Of a stretch of 64,000 nucleotides of DNA, positions 12,306 through 23,902 are shown piece by piece. Under the pieces are notes generated by a model. It did not search any database. It worked only from the letters and a program-made list of their open reading frames with translations, and was not told where the DNA came from. Within the stretch, counting starts at the first letter, position 1; the number at the start of each line of letters is the position of its first letter. The stretch is from Monilinia fructicola. Lineage: Eukaryota > Ascomycota > Leotiomycetes > Helotiales > Sclerotiniaceae. Made by a program: the position numbers and the translations under genes. The stretch spans positions 264,001-328,000 of the forward strand of contig VICG01000003.1 of assembly GCA_008692225.1 (NCBI GenBank), given 5' to 3'.

Positions 12306-14394
12306 CTAGTCCCGGCTGCGATTGGGTGACCAGCGTTTAAGGACAACTTCCCTCACCTTATACTTTTGAAGTAATTCATCAACGCTATTTTCTTTGTTGC
12401 TTCCATCAACAGGAGCGGGTATATCCACGTAAACCAAGATCAAAGTCTTCTTAACCTGTGTGATGACTCGGTTGATGCAATGCATCCAAGACCAACTTCT
12501 TTCCTGCTTTCCTCTGACGTAATTTTGCAAAAATGGACCACTAGACCAGTAGGGATCACTGTATGATGGAAGAATCAAAACAGCAAATTCAGCATGACTG
12601 AAAACTGGTCCACGGTTATACAAGAGATAATCTACCGAGAACTTCGTTCCACCACGTACGACCCAGCCCAAAGAACGGAAATGATGATAAACGACATAAT
12701 TGACCAGAAACGGATCATCTGTTGAGAGACTAGGATTTAAGGCGGGTGGGAAATATGAGGTCTTTCTGAAAAGACTAAATAAATCCTGATTTGAAATGGG
12801 AGATTTGGTGACCGGATCAAGGACTGTAAGAGCTCCTAATCCGTAGGAGAGAAAGAATGCCTCTTCCATTGTCAACTGGAAATGCTCTTGATCCTCGATG
12901 ACCATCTCTTCATCCAAAGTAACCTCAAGAGGAGCATCGGGTTTCTCCTCTGTACTTGCAACGATCCGTCCGGGACTGGGTGGCTGTGATGGTAAAAAGG
13001 TAGTTTGTTCTACAGTTGGAGAGAATCGAACACTCTTTTGACGGTCGACCACGGATGACGGACTATATTCAGGTATGTCACCATCAGATCCAGTGTTCTG
13101 CGCCTCTTTGGTTGATATTGGTGTTATTGGAGCATAGGTGGCGTTGTCGATATGTTCAGCAACGTGTGTTTTGTCATTGATCTCATGCTCCTTGACGGCT
13201 AATACTCGTTCTGGTGTTACTACTTCTAGACTACCAGGTGTAGGGACCAAGCTGATATCTAGTTCAACAGACGTTGGAGGAGTGATGTATCCATCCAAGA
13301 CCACATTACTCTTTTCAACACCAATATTTAATGCATCGTTTGCTGTAGTAGTGACAGTGGAAGAGTTTGGCAAGGCTAGCAATTCCAAAGGCCCCACAGG
13401 GGCCGAATATACATTTGAGCTAATGGTGGCCTCTGCCAACGATGAAATAACTGTAGATGGAGCCTGGGAATTTGTGAGGCTTTGCGTTCTCGACTCTAGT
13501 TCGGCGAGAGAGTTTGGCAGAGAAAGTATTGTCAAGGGTCCGGTAGGTGCAATAAATGATGCGACACCAGATGACGCAACCTCATCGGCATCAACTACAT
13601 TTTGGGACGATGGCTCTTCAATTACTTCTGTTTTGACGATCGCAGTGGACGAATTTGGTAGAGCAAGAAGTTGCATAGGACCAGTAGGCGCAGTGATCAA
13701 TTCGGTACTAGACAAAGTAACGCCGACAGCTGCTATAGAACTGGACGACGAAATCTTTAATGGCTTCAACCTTTGGTCCTTGCTCAGCAGGAGCGGAAAG
13801 ATCATCAACTTGTACTGCAATGTTTTCCTCAGTTGCAACAATAAAATTTGTATTTGGTAATTCATTTGCCTTGGCTTCTGCCAATAAGGTCTGATCAATA
13901 GCTTCTCTTTCTTTTCTCGCCCGCTCCCACTTGGTTTGTTGACGATCGGCACGTCGCTTTCTTGTTATATCCTCGCTTGCAGTGGCCTTTGAGACACCTC
14001 TGCGCTTCTTCTCTCGCGTCAGCCAACTTGGTTCACTGCGACTTAAACTGCCTTTTCCATAGAAACCTTGCTCCCATAGACCTCTAATAGATCGAGAGTC
14101 TGTTACATGAATGGATCGCGTCTCAGGCGAGAACCAACCCTGGTAAAGGGTATCAAAATGGGATGAAGGACGGTTGATTGTCTGCGACAACCAAACATAA
14201 AGAACATGGAAGAGTGAAAGTGGATTATGAGGTATGAGAGTGGGAAGGGGAAATGTGCGTATGGGAGCAGGTAATCCATAGAGCTTGTTCAGTTGTTGAA
14301 ATTTGGACGGTCTAGATCCAACAGGCTTGGGTTTTGCAGACGTGGATACCTCAATGGGAGGACCAGCCGGAGCCACTATGTTTGTGTCTGCCAT
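12306..14394 (-). CDS. SEN2: tRNA-splicing endonuclease catalytic subunit Sen2
   Basis: Sen2 cuts the 5' splice site of intron-containing pre-tRNAs inside the heterotetrameric Sen complex. The C-terminal domain (about 12310-12800) has the endonuclease-fold signature: VDYLLYNRGPVFSHAEF with the catalytic Tyr and His, then RVITQVKKTLILVYVDIP with the catalytic Lys. The N-terminal part (from the ATG at 14394) has FQQLNKLYGLPAPIRTFPLP, LYQGWFSPETRS, GLWEQGFYGKGSLSRSEPSWL and a basic helix, all typical of fungal Sen2. Between the two parts lies a long disordered insert with three copies of an APxGP...LPNS module. The frame changes by one base at about 13745-13770; I found no GT-AG intron of suitable length, so this is either a sequence error or a lesion. 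Family assignment is very secure; gene integrity is not. Confidence 0.9.
13363..13692 (-). repeat. Three-copy protein module in Sen2 linker
   Basis: Within the Sen2 insert, three segments spaced about 45 residues apart read APTGPMQLLALPNSS, APTGPLTILSLPNS and APVGPLELLALPNSS. The DNA between copies is diverged, so the module itself is conserved and not merely a recent tandem duplication. Confidence 0.75.
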
Positions 14395-15088
14395 AATTGA
14401 AGAGTGAGGCTAACGTGATGTCATGGCGATTCCCTATTTGAAACGTGGTTAGTCGCTGCTGTGCATCATGCGTATGCCAATTGAAACAGGAATATTTAAA
14501 TATTTGCAATGCTCAGATACCGTTGTAGTCTTCTCCGAAGAGAGTTGAGCGTACAGAGAGGACGAACAAAGTCAGAGCCGTCACTCTAAGCATCGAATTG
14601 AGTCATCACCACATTGCATGACAGGCAAATTGAATGAAGCTGTCTGGTTGGATTGGATTGGATTGGATTGCATCCTCCATAGATATGTAGATAAGAAATG
14701 GGTAAATAACTTACAAAGCACCCAAACTCTTCTCCTACTGCTGGGAGAAGATGTTGTGGTCGATGAAATGCTCCAATTTGAAAGATGCAGTATTGTTGTA
14801 GAGGAAAAGAATATTTTTTTTTATAAGCTGAAAGAAATTTCAAGGTTTGATGGTGGATAAAATCTTTTTCCGGTAAACTCCGTTCGACGCTAAGGAGGTG
14901 GGGAGTACTAGGTAGGTACCTAGTAGTTACTAGATACACCTGGACAGCATGGGGCTGCCACAAGATAACGATACCCAATGAGCATTCGAGGATGATGACA
15001 TAATCCATGGTTACAAAGCATCCAAGGACTGATATGGAACTGTTAAGCTTCCCGAGGTTATGCAGTTACGTAGATATGCTTGTATTGT
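14395..15088. other. SEN2 upstream region
   Basis: About 700 bp upstream of SEN2. It has a short GGATT repeat at about 14648-14670 and overlapping TAGGTACCTAG-like palindromic sequence at 14907-14935. No gene supported. Confidence 0.5.
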
Positions 15089-15246
15089 ATTTTATGCTTT
15101 TATTCTGTTTTGTGCTTTCATCTGTCTTTTTATGCTTTTATTCTGTTTTGTGCTTTCATCTGTCTTTTTATGCTTTTATTCTGTTTTGTGCTTTCATCTG
15201 TCTTTTTATGCTTTTATTCTGTTTATATGCTTTCTTCTATCTTTTT
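15089..15246. repeat. 38-bp pyrimidine-rich minisatellite, about 4 copies
   Basis: Near-identical direct copies of a 38-bp unit containing TTATTCTGTTTTGTGCTTTC follow one another; the last copy is diverged. Overlapping Phe/Cys/Leu-rich open frames in all three forward frames are by-products of the repeat, not genes. The flank to about 15450 continues as degenerate CATTTAT/CATCTAT repeats. Confidence 0.9.
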
Positions 15247-15710
15247 ATGCTTTTCTTTTCTCTTCTATACTTTTGTTCATTTTATACATTTAAACATTTA
15301 TACATTTGTTTATTTATTCATTTGTTCATTCATTTATCCACCTAGATATTCATCCATCTATTCATCTATCCATCTACCTACGTATTCATTTATCCATCGA
15401 TTCATCTATTTCTCTATTTATTTATTTATTCATTGGTCCATTTTCTTATAGTCACAATAAGATAAGAGGTCAACGGTTATATTCATAGAATTATCGTGAG
15501 AATGAACATACTACCCAGTCGGGTACCTAGGTAGCCCTGGAGTTACATAGACAGCACATGTTGGGTCAAGTGTATCAGATTGTACGGATAGAATCAAGAT
15601 TCATTCCTTTAATGAAACAATATGAATAATCAAAGTGCCCAGGTGATCCGCGCCAATCCATATTAGTAATGGCATTAGTCATCATTCTCAAACACACTCC
15701 GAACTAGTTG

Positions 15711-15868
<158 letters not shown>

Positions 15869-16330
15869 TACTATTGAAATTTATATTATATCTTTATTTA
15901 TCTTAAACTTATTATATTCTCTCTTATACTTTTATTATATTTAATTATATTTAATTATATTTAATTCTCGTTTTATCCTCGTTTTATCCTCGCTTTATTC
16001 TCGTTTTATACTTAGATTATTATTATAATTTCTTTTTATATTTTTTATACTCTTTTATACTCTTTTATACTCCTTTATACTCTTTTATACTCTTTTATAT
16101 CTTTATATACTCTTATATACTCTTATATATCCTTATATATCCTTATATATTCTTATATACTCTTATATACTTTTATATATTTTTATTCTCTTTTATTCTC
16201 TTATATACTCTTTTTATTCTCTTTTATTCTCTTTTATCCTCTTTTATCCTCTTTTATTCCCTTTTATCCCCTTTTATTCCTTTCTCTACCCTCTTACTCC
16301 CTTTTACCCTTCTCATTCTTTTTTATCCGT
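15869..16330. repeat. Degenerate TTTTATACTC-type repeat tract, nearly G-free
   Basis: About 460 bp built of variants of CTTTTATAC, CTCGTTTTATC and CTTTTATTC. The top strand contains only a handful of G residues. It continues the asymmetry of the minisatellite and (TTTA)n arrays to its left and ends shortly before the ceramide glucosyltransferase promoter. Confidence 0.9.
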
Positions 16331-16641
16331 TATTATTAATTTTAATTTCCTTTCCCTGCCGTGAGAATCACAAGTGCGGTAAGCATCGAGAAAGTGTGGA
16401 ACATGATGATTATTATTATTATTGTGATTAGGCAGAGTCATCATGTACAAGCTTTTCTTCCTTTCTTTGCAATCCCTTACCGTGAATCCATCCATCGCAT
16501 CACATCACATCACATATAAAACAGCCAAATTGTGACGACCCAGGTATCTCCCATAACACAAGTCCTTATTCCCAGATCGCCGTCGACAACAGACATCTTG
16601 CACGGAATTAGGCGTCGGGGACCTCTCAATATCATTCGAAG

Positions 16642-18401
16642 ATGTTGGGTTTTGGTTTTGGTCTTAACTACAGCCCTGGAAACTTTCCTCAATTGAACAA
16701 GGAAGCCTCCATTTACATCATTGCCTTGGCGAGTTGGACGTGGTACTTCTTCATCGTACTCGTACAGGCGATAGGCTCTACCCAATTGTGAGGCTCTCCT
16801 CTCATGCTACTCTTAATACTCCTTACCACTTTGCGCCGTACTCCTCCTCCTACTATACTTACTTTGATTGCTAACGTATCGGTACTTAATTAAGGTTTCG
16901 CCATTACTCTTCCGTCCCCAAATCTGCCATTTCCACCAATCTACACAGCGATGATGTCCCCCATGTTACCATTTTACGACCCGTCAAGGGGCTAGAGCCA
17001 CAACTATATGAATGCCTTGCGGCCACATTTCGACAGTCGTACCCGGCGGACAAGCTAACCATATACTTCTGTATTGGCTCATCTAGAGATCCTGCTTATC
17101 CAGTTCTTCAACGTCTGCTGGCGGACTTTCCACGATTCGATGTAAGGATTTTAATAGAAGAGGAAGATCCAAACTTGAGCGGCCATGGAGGAGAAGTGAG
17201 CAATCTGGGTCCCAATCCCAAAATTCGAAACATGAGCCGTGGATATAGGGAGGCTAAAGGAGATATCGTGTGGATACTTGACTGCAACGTCTGGGTTGGA
17301 GCTGGGACTGCGGGACGAATGGTTGATAAATTATGCGGCTTCAAGGCAGATGGCACAAGGGCAACGCCATACAAATTCGTTCATTTGCTACCATTAGTCG
17401 TAGACTCTATTGGAGCCACTACGGAAGAAGATACTGAAGGACTTCTTACAGCCGGGCATTACGTATCTTTCACCAATCCGTTGGCCTCTAATACATCAAC
17501 CGCACCTGAACACGAATCCAATTTGGATGCAAGCGCAAGGATTGGTGGTGGCCGTCTTGAAGAATCTTTCATGGCATCGTCACACGCGAAATTCTACACG
17601 GCCATCAATACAGTGTCGATTGCTCCTTGCATCGTGGGCAAGTCCAACATGTTTAGACGATCTCATCTTAATTATCTTACCTCCACCTCTTCTGATTATG
17701 CTCCGGGCATCGACTTTTTTTCGGAAAATATTTGTGAAGATCACTTAATAGGAGACCTTTTGTGGCGAAAGCAGATACCGGAAGAAGAGGCAGGAGAAAA
17801 ATGGAACAAGCATGGCTTGGTACTTGGTGACTTGGCTATCCAACCAATGGCCGGTATGTCAGTTCGGGAATATATCGCACGTCGAGTACGTTGGCTCAGG
17901 GTCCGAAAGTGGACTGTTACACTGGCCACATTTGTTGAACCTGGTGTTGAACCCCTCTTATGCTCAGCTTATGGTTCCTTTGCAATTACGACATTACCTT
18001 GGTTTCATGAACACTTAGGCATACCTCAAACCTGGCTTGCCTTTGCCATTGTTTGGTTGTCGAATGTTGCTGCATGGATGACACTTGATTGGGCTGTTTA
18101 TACCAATCTTCATTCCGGTGCGTCCATTGAGCTGGATACAAATACGCCTTCTTTCGCACGACCTCCGCGTTCGAGATCTAGAAGACCTTTCATAGAGTGG
18201 GCTTCTGCATGGCTTGGCAGAGAAGTTCTTGCGTTACCCGTCTGGGCATGGGCCTGCCTTGGTGGGACAACTGTGATGTGGAGAGGGAAAAAGTTTCGTG
18301 TTAACCTCGATATGAAAGTGATCGAGATTAGGGATGGGAGAAAATTCTCGATTCCTGAAATTGAGAATGGCCGAGCGCACAGCAAAGATAGACAGGATTA
18401 A
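16642..18401 (+). CDS. GCS1: Ceramide glucosyltransferase (GT21)
   Basis: Transfers glucose from UDP-glucose to ceramide, giving glucosylceramide in the Golgi/ER membrane. Exon 1 (16642-16787) encodes an N-terminal membrane anchor (IYIIALASWTWYFFIVLVQ). An intron at 16788-16894 with branch-site CTAAC and acceptor TAAG joins the main exon in frame, giving 550 residues. GT21 motifs are in order: VTILRPVKGLEPQLYECL (first Asp region altered as in fungal members), WILDCNVWV (D2), FFSENICEDHLIGDLLWRK (D3) and the RRVRW form of (Q/R)xxRW at about 17880. Hydrophobic C-terminal segments (about 17945-18110 and 18200-18290) fit the usual membrane-associated tail. Length and motif order are typical of fungal GCS. 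The upstream promoter abuts the simple-sequence tract. Confidence 0.92.
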
Positions 18402-21400
18402 GCTTCCTTGTACAGATACCAGCCAATAACCAATAATGTCATAATATACCGTTACGCTGCTGTACCACATTCGCGTTTGGCTTCGCCTGTACCCGTAAAA
18501 CGACTAATCAAGGACAGTGACATCTTGATACATATGCCGGCACAAGTGCCAATCCGGGGTCCCCTCAAAATCCAAAATAAGACCGATCGGAATCACCGAC
18601 CTATTTCCCTGCCTTCCAATCCCATCAATGTTCCATTAGAATCTGTTCAAAATTACCCTTCGAATTTTCACGGAATTGCTTACCATTTGTCCAGCTATAG
18701 CACTTTGCGAACCACTATCAGCCTTATCGCATACGTATTGGGTTCTTCTTTGGGCATCACCACAGATTCCTCTGAGAGCCCTGCATATAACCCTTCCTGC
18801 AGTCATACGTGTCATTCAATCCCAGTGTCATTCTATGATAGACTCTACCTCAGTGCAGAATTCCCTTCATTCCTGCAAGACAATGGCGTTTTTGACTTTG
18901 CATCATGACGAAGTTCCATATCATTCTTCCTCCCACCATCCTACAACCCATTGGGCAGCACCACATATCTTAATCTATAATCAGGCCAGGTTCTCTCAAA
19001 CATCCATATGTATCTCGCCTACGCCCTGCTGGTGTGTTTCTCCAGTCGCTTTAGTGGAGCAAGGCGATCGCGAAATCGAAGTCGAGAATCTGAAACTAAG
19101 GCTGTGCCGTGAAATTGCTGGCCGGTGTTACATCTTTGATCAAACTTGAGCTGTTGTACGTACCGAGGCACTGAAGTGTTATGTCGTGAGGATTGATGTG
19201 AAATAAGTAGAGGAATGAGGAGCATAAAGTCTGCTAGAGGAGGAGAAAAGAGGTCGTCTTCTGGTTTGCAAAGGAGTTCGAAGGCGAAATCTTCTAGGGA
19301 AATTTACAAGCGCAAAGGCAGATCTAGGCAGCACATCATCAAAATACCGGACAAAGAGGCTATCGACAAAGTAAAATTTGGGCCTTGGTCTGATTAGTTT
19401 TGGAGTCAAGATTACCAAGTTTTCTACAGAGGTCGGAAAGATATAAATGGTGGGATCCCAAATACCCTTCCCCTTTACTCGTGTGTTAAGTTCCATTCAT
19501 CCTCTATCTTTCTATCGATACCTAAAGAGATGTATCCCAACCCGACTAATGTTATCTGAGATTGGATTCAGATATGTGGGACTATGAGTACGACTTCGAA
19601 GTTCCCAAGCGTGAAATACCGCGCTTCGTTCCCCCAATGAAAATTGAATATATTGAGAGTGAGAAGATTGATCTTGTGATTGCACAGCCAGGGGTGGAGA
19701 GAGATGAATACACGTGGGTGGTAGGACTTTGTGAGGATATGAGGGTGTCTAGGGTAGAAGAGGAAGGAGGGGCGGGAAATGTTAAGGTGGGTGCCTGATA
19801 CTTTTCATTGTGTCTAAACTTGGGATAGACCTCATACGATATAGGATCTCGATATCAATGGGAAAGAGGTGAAGGGAAAAGCAAAGGAGTTGAGGAAGGA
19901 TTCGGGAAAACAGGGTATGCATACCGATCATGTACGGATGTTTTGGAGGAGGTTTGATAACTGACAAGACAATAGCGGGCATGATATCGGATGTGCACCA
20001 TGAACGCGAAGGAAAACGTAGCGGAAAGAAACCCTGACCTGTGTTATTGTATTTGATATTTGACCTGAGGGGGGGGGGGCACTTAGCCGTCCTCGATTCG
20101 TGAGGCGTTTTCATGGTCAGTTGTAAATCATGTACTAATGAAATGGAAGTTGTTAATGATCCATAATTGATCTTATGATATTCCTGAGCAGTACGGTAAA
20201 GAACCTCCAAGTAAGTGCATGCTAATACAATAGCGACGCAACTCAAATCGTTCCAAGCGGAATATCAAGTTATGCGCATACAGATGATCCTTCTCAAACG
20301 ACCCGGACTGTCATTGAAGCTCACTGAATCAGCCTGAATGGTGAACCTGCATCTGAAACATCATACTGAAGAAGCATGTCTCTCATAACTGACGAACTTT
20401 GCACTACCTTTACGGTGATTTGTTAATGATCTGGAGTCAAGCATTCCTCTGCCTACCTCCTTTCTTCTTTTGAATGGTGGTACCTTCTTTTCGGTGCCGC
20501 GCTCGTTACTGAAAGTTGAATTGAGCCCCAAATATGCGCGGCTTGAATTGAGAGTGGAGCGTGTTGTCTACACGATACTGGGTGAGACTTTATGGAGAAC
20601 TAATTTCAGCTTATATGTCACTGATGTGGTCTCACGTTTACCATATACGTGGAATGCTCACGCTCTGGCATAATCGATAGCGATCAAGTCTCTGGCTATA
20701 CTTGTGGTTGGGATTATGAGGCTGTGGGTTAAGCCATTGATATTCCGGGTTTCCCCACACTATATACCTAATTCCATCTCATCGTATCGCTGAACTATTT
20801 TCCGCAAAGGCCCAGTGGGAGAAAAGTGGTACGTATCTGGATATTGAGATTCTGAGGTTCCCAATCGATGACAAACAGGTCGCATCTTCAATAAGAATCA
20901 CCAAACCAATGGACAACCCAGAAAAGTGAGACATGCAAAAGAATTTGCACGAAACAGCACCAAAAGCATGATTGGTAGAAGTGAAAGACTTGTTTATCAT
21001 TCGACATTGCTAGATTGGTACAAGCTCGCGACCAAGCAGGGAATTCCCGAAGTCACAATCATGACAAAGGAACAACGCTGCTCAGTGATTTTCAGGGCCT
21101 AAAAAGAAGGAGACTCCGCTTATACAGATAAACGAACGAGGAAATCTTGACTCGCGAAAGCCCCTTGTCGTGAACCATGGCTCTATAGGCTCTTCAGTAT
21201 ATACTTGGCCGAAGTTCTTGGGCCAGCATCCAGTGGTGTTTCGTTAGATATATCAGCTGCTTGCTGGGGTCTTCGAGATGTAAGGGTCTAAGGTTTGTAT
21301 GGATACTATCAATCGACATGTGACATAGTTCACCTTATAGTTATGTATATATACTTATATATATAAATATACCACAGGTATTGGGTAATATATCGCGCTC

Positions 21401-21414
21401 CCATACCAAGGTTC
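18402..21414. other. Gene-poor stretch
   Basis: About 3 kb with no recognised gene. The first 800 bp have a long open frame (18408-18908) without protein-like features and probably include the GCS 3' UTR. A G12 homopolymer lies near 20069-20080. A short ORF is listed separately at 19574. Confidence 0.5.
19574..19798 (+). CDS. Small hypothetical ORF
   Basis: An ATG at 19574 opens about 75 residues (start MWDYEYDFEVPKREIPRF). The composition is more protein-like than the surrounding frames. Just upstream is a plausible branch site (CCGACTAATG) and acceptor (GATTCAG), so it could be a downstream exon of a gene whose first exon is near 19215-19370, but no donor gave a consistent frame. Not recognised; weak support. 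Confidence 0.22.
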   Translation: MWDYEYDFEVPKREIPRFVPPMKIEYIESEKIDLVIAQPGVERDEYTWVVGLCEDMRVSRVEEEGGAGNVKVGA

Positions 21415-22884
21415 ATGATTGGACCGGAACTAATGAAGCGTTTCGTAACTCAATATACACCTCCTGCCTTTTACGATGACAGCCCCACTTCTTCAACGAG
21501 TCCTGGAAGCGTATCAAAAGCGAAAGTTCGCTCTACCCCTATGCTCTTCACTATTCCTGTATTCTTTCTCTTTGACATGTTATCTTCATGTATACTGCCT
21601 TTCCAGTGGTTTTGCTTGGAGATTAAGACATTTCCAACATCAGGATCCACTCGTAGACCTGATTCCCTATATGAATTGTCTGGAGTAAAAGAATCGCTGC
21701 AAGTAAACTCGAAGAATGAGTTTTAAATCGCGATTTTTGCGGATTTACATTATGGCGATGAAGAGAATGGATGGGGTATTGATCAAGACGTCAATTCTTC
21801 ACGTGTAATACGAGATGTTATCTCTCGTATTAGAAGCCTGTTCTTGTCATACTAAATGGTCAGCTTCGTATCAACGCCATGGCAGAAGAATATTGTCCAT
21901 CTGTAGGTGATGTCACAACGGGGGAAAACACATTTCTCGAAAATTCCACTAGATACATGGATATGATCGTCAAAGACCTTATGAAGAATAATCTTGCTCG
22001 ATAGAGTAGGCTGTGATTTCAACATGGTGGAAAACTGACAAACACCTGGAAATGGGCAAGTACACATGGTAATCACGATACGCAATGTAACCTCTCTCGT
22101 GAAGCCCTCTTTCTCGTCGATTCCAAGTACCCCCTCTCCTACACCCAACACTCACCACCCGGCATTGATGGAGTCACTAATTACTACCTGCCCATCTATC
22201 CTCAAAGCACCAACTCAAACCCCAACCCCACAGAGACCGCAAAGCCTCTAGCGATCCTCTACTTCCTTGACTCCCAAGGCGGAGCTTCATTCGAAGCTCC
22301 CTCCCGCCCGAATCCGATCCCAGATTACGTCACACCATCACTCGTATCCTGGTTTCTTGCCACGCGCTCTCACCTCGCTTCGAGAGACGGACATGGCATC
22401 CCGAGCTTGGCCTTTGCACATGTCCCGCCGTGTTCATTCCTCGAATTGCAATCCGCGGTTCGGACGAACCCGGATGTGTCTACCGGTTATCTGGGCTTGA
22501 ATGCCGATTTGCCGCTCGCTGCTCAAGGAGATGGGGTGCGGGATTTGCCTTTTATGTAGGCAGTGGTGGGGACGGAGGGGCTGCATAGTGTGCACAGTGG
22601 ACATGACCATGATCATGGAGATTCTTGGTGTGCAGATTGGCCTATCGGGGGTGGTACCCGGGAGAGGGAAGGGCATGGGGCCGTTCTTGTGTTTTGGGAA
22701 GTATAGTCGGTATGGAGGGTATGGCGATTGGAAGAGGGGAGCCAGGATACTGAAGTTGAGGTTTGGAGACGGGGGCCTGGAAGTGGAGACTTGGGTACGG
22801 ATGGAGGGGGTGTTGCAGAGGGTCAGATTGAACGAGATGCGTACGTATGGGCATGATCTTTACCCTGTTGATGATGGGGAGTAG
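21415..22884 (+). pseudogene. Decayed Dcr2-type calcineurin-like phosphoesterase
   Basis: The remains of a fungal metallophosphoesterase of the Dcr2 / purple-acid-phosphatase-like group. Metal-site motifs are all readable in order: FADLHYG (D-x-H, about 21739), LVILNG-D-VTTGENTF (joined by a normal-looking intron at 21859-21906), STHGNHD (about 22059), AHVPPCSF (about 22421), SGHDHDHGDSW (about 22594) and the C-terminal LCFGKYSRYGGYGDWKRG. The frame is broken repeatedly: TAA at 21724 directly before IAIFADLHYG; a one-base loss near 21838; stops or a lost splice site at 22002-22050; TAG at 22557 where related proteins have Gln (inference from context); and a frameshift near 22640-22670. Two of the stops are explained by C-to-T change at CpA (CAA and CAG to TAA and TAG), as RIP makes. 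Non-functional with high likelihood. Confidence 0.85.
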
Positions 22885-23238
22885 GGGATCATGTACTGGG
22901 GTTTTCATTGCCAAGTCCTTATCTCGATTATCTCGAGTTGGGAATCCATAAATCAGGACGGGTAAAATCTGTTGATACATGTACTGTATCGACAAATTTT
23001 TTTACCGCACCTGAGTCAACTCTTGTACTCTGTTCTGAACATCAGAAATCATACAATAAGCATTCGGCCTCAGCCTTTAATCAACAAGAGCTATTATGGT
23101 TTTGCATCTCTACTGAAACATTGGGGTTTTTGAGGAGCTGTTGTAATTAGTTTGATTACTATTGAAACTAGAATTGATTTTGTTGCCCTTTTTGAAGGAT
23201 AATTATCAATAACGGTGATTACGATGTGACAAATCATT

Positions 23239-23287
<49 letters not shown>

Positions 23288-23902
23288 ATCTTTACAATAA
23301 AAAGATCAACCTCTCACAATAATCAAGCAACCCAGCAACAAGCAAATCACAACAAAAACAGACACAGCACATAGCCGCACCCTCGACGAAAAACCGCCCC
23401 AAATCTCACCGCTAGGAGTATTCAAGGCCAGCATGGCTCGTAAATGATAATCATAGTCGGGCAGATGGCTCAGAATGGGCATCTAATATACGAGTAACAA
23501 CCAAGCCATTCGATTCACGCACGCACCAGAACGAAGGCAAGCTGAAATAAAACGCAGGACTTCCTGCGCTTGTATTCCCGAGATTGTTAGGTGCAGACGA
23601 TGGTGCCCGGCGTCTGTGATGTTCAGGTTCTTCCGCTTTCCGCTCAAATCTCCTTAATTAACTAGGTTAATGAATGAATGAATGAATGAGTGAATTGATT
23701 CCCAACCTCCACATCACGCACGCATGCACCATTCCAAAACAACATCCCCACAGCGCACGCAGGAACCAGCCAACTTCCCCTCTCTCGACCTCGTTCTCGT
23801 TCTTGTTGTCGTCATCGTCGAAAGTCTCGAGTTGCATCCTTCTGTCGTGGTCTAGCTTTCGCCAACCCTTCGATGCTCACGTGATATAAATATACTTCGC
23901 TA
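22885..23902. other. Intergenic with (ATC)n microsatellite
   Basis: About 1 kb without a gene. A (CAT/ATC)n trinucleotide array occupies about 23239-23284; on the minus strand it reads as a methionine run, an artefact. Confidence 0.6.
23239..23284. repeat. (ATC)n microsatellite
   Basis: About 15 perfect trinucleotide units in non-coding DNA. Confidence 0.95.

Noticed and set aside
13138..13860. 240-residue plus-strand ORF opposite SEN2
   Set aside because: It is the antisense of the Sen2 linker; the minus strand has the repeated APxGP module and leads into the catalytic domain.
15007..15488. Overlapping 60-123-residue open frames rich in Phe/Cys/Leu/Tyr
   Set aside because: All three forward frames are open because the DNA is a stop-poor minisatellite; the peptides are translations of the repeat.
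18408..19149. Two overlapping plus-strand ORFs downstream of GCS
   Set aside because: No recognisable domains; position fits 3' UTR and intergenic DNA, and the two frames conflict.
23094..23285. Minus-strand ORF starting with 15 methionines
   Set aside because: Translation of the (ATC)n microsatellite.
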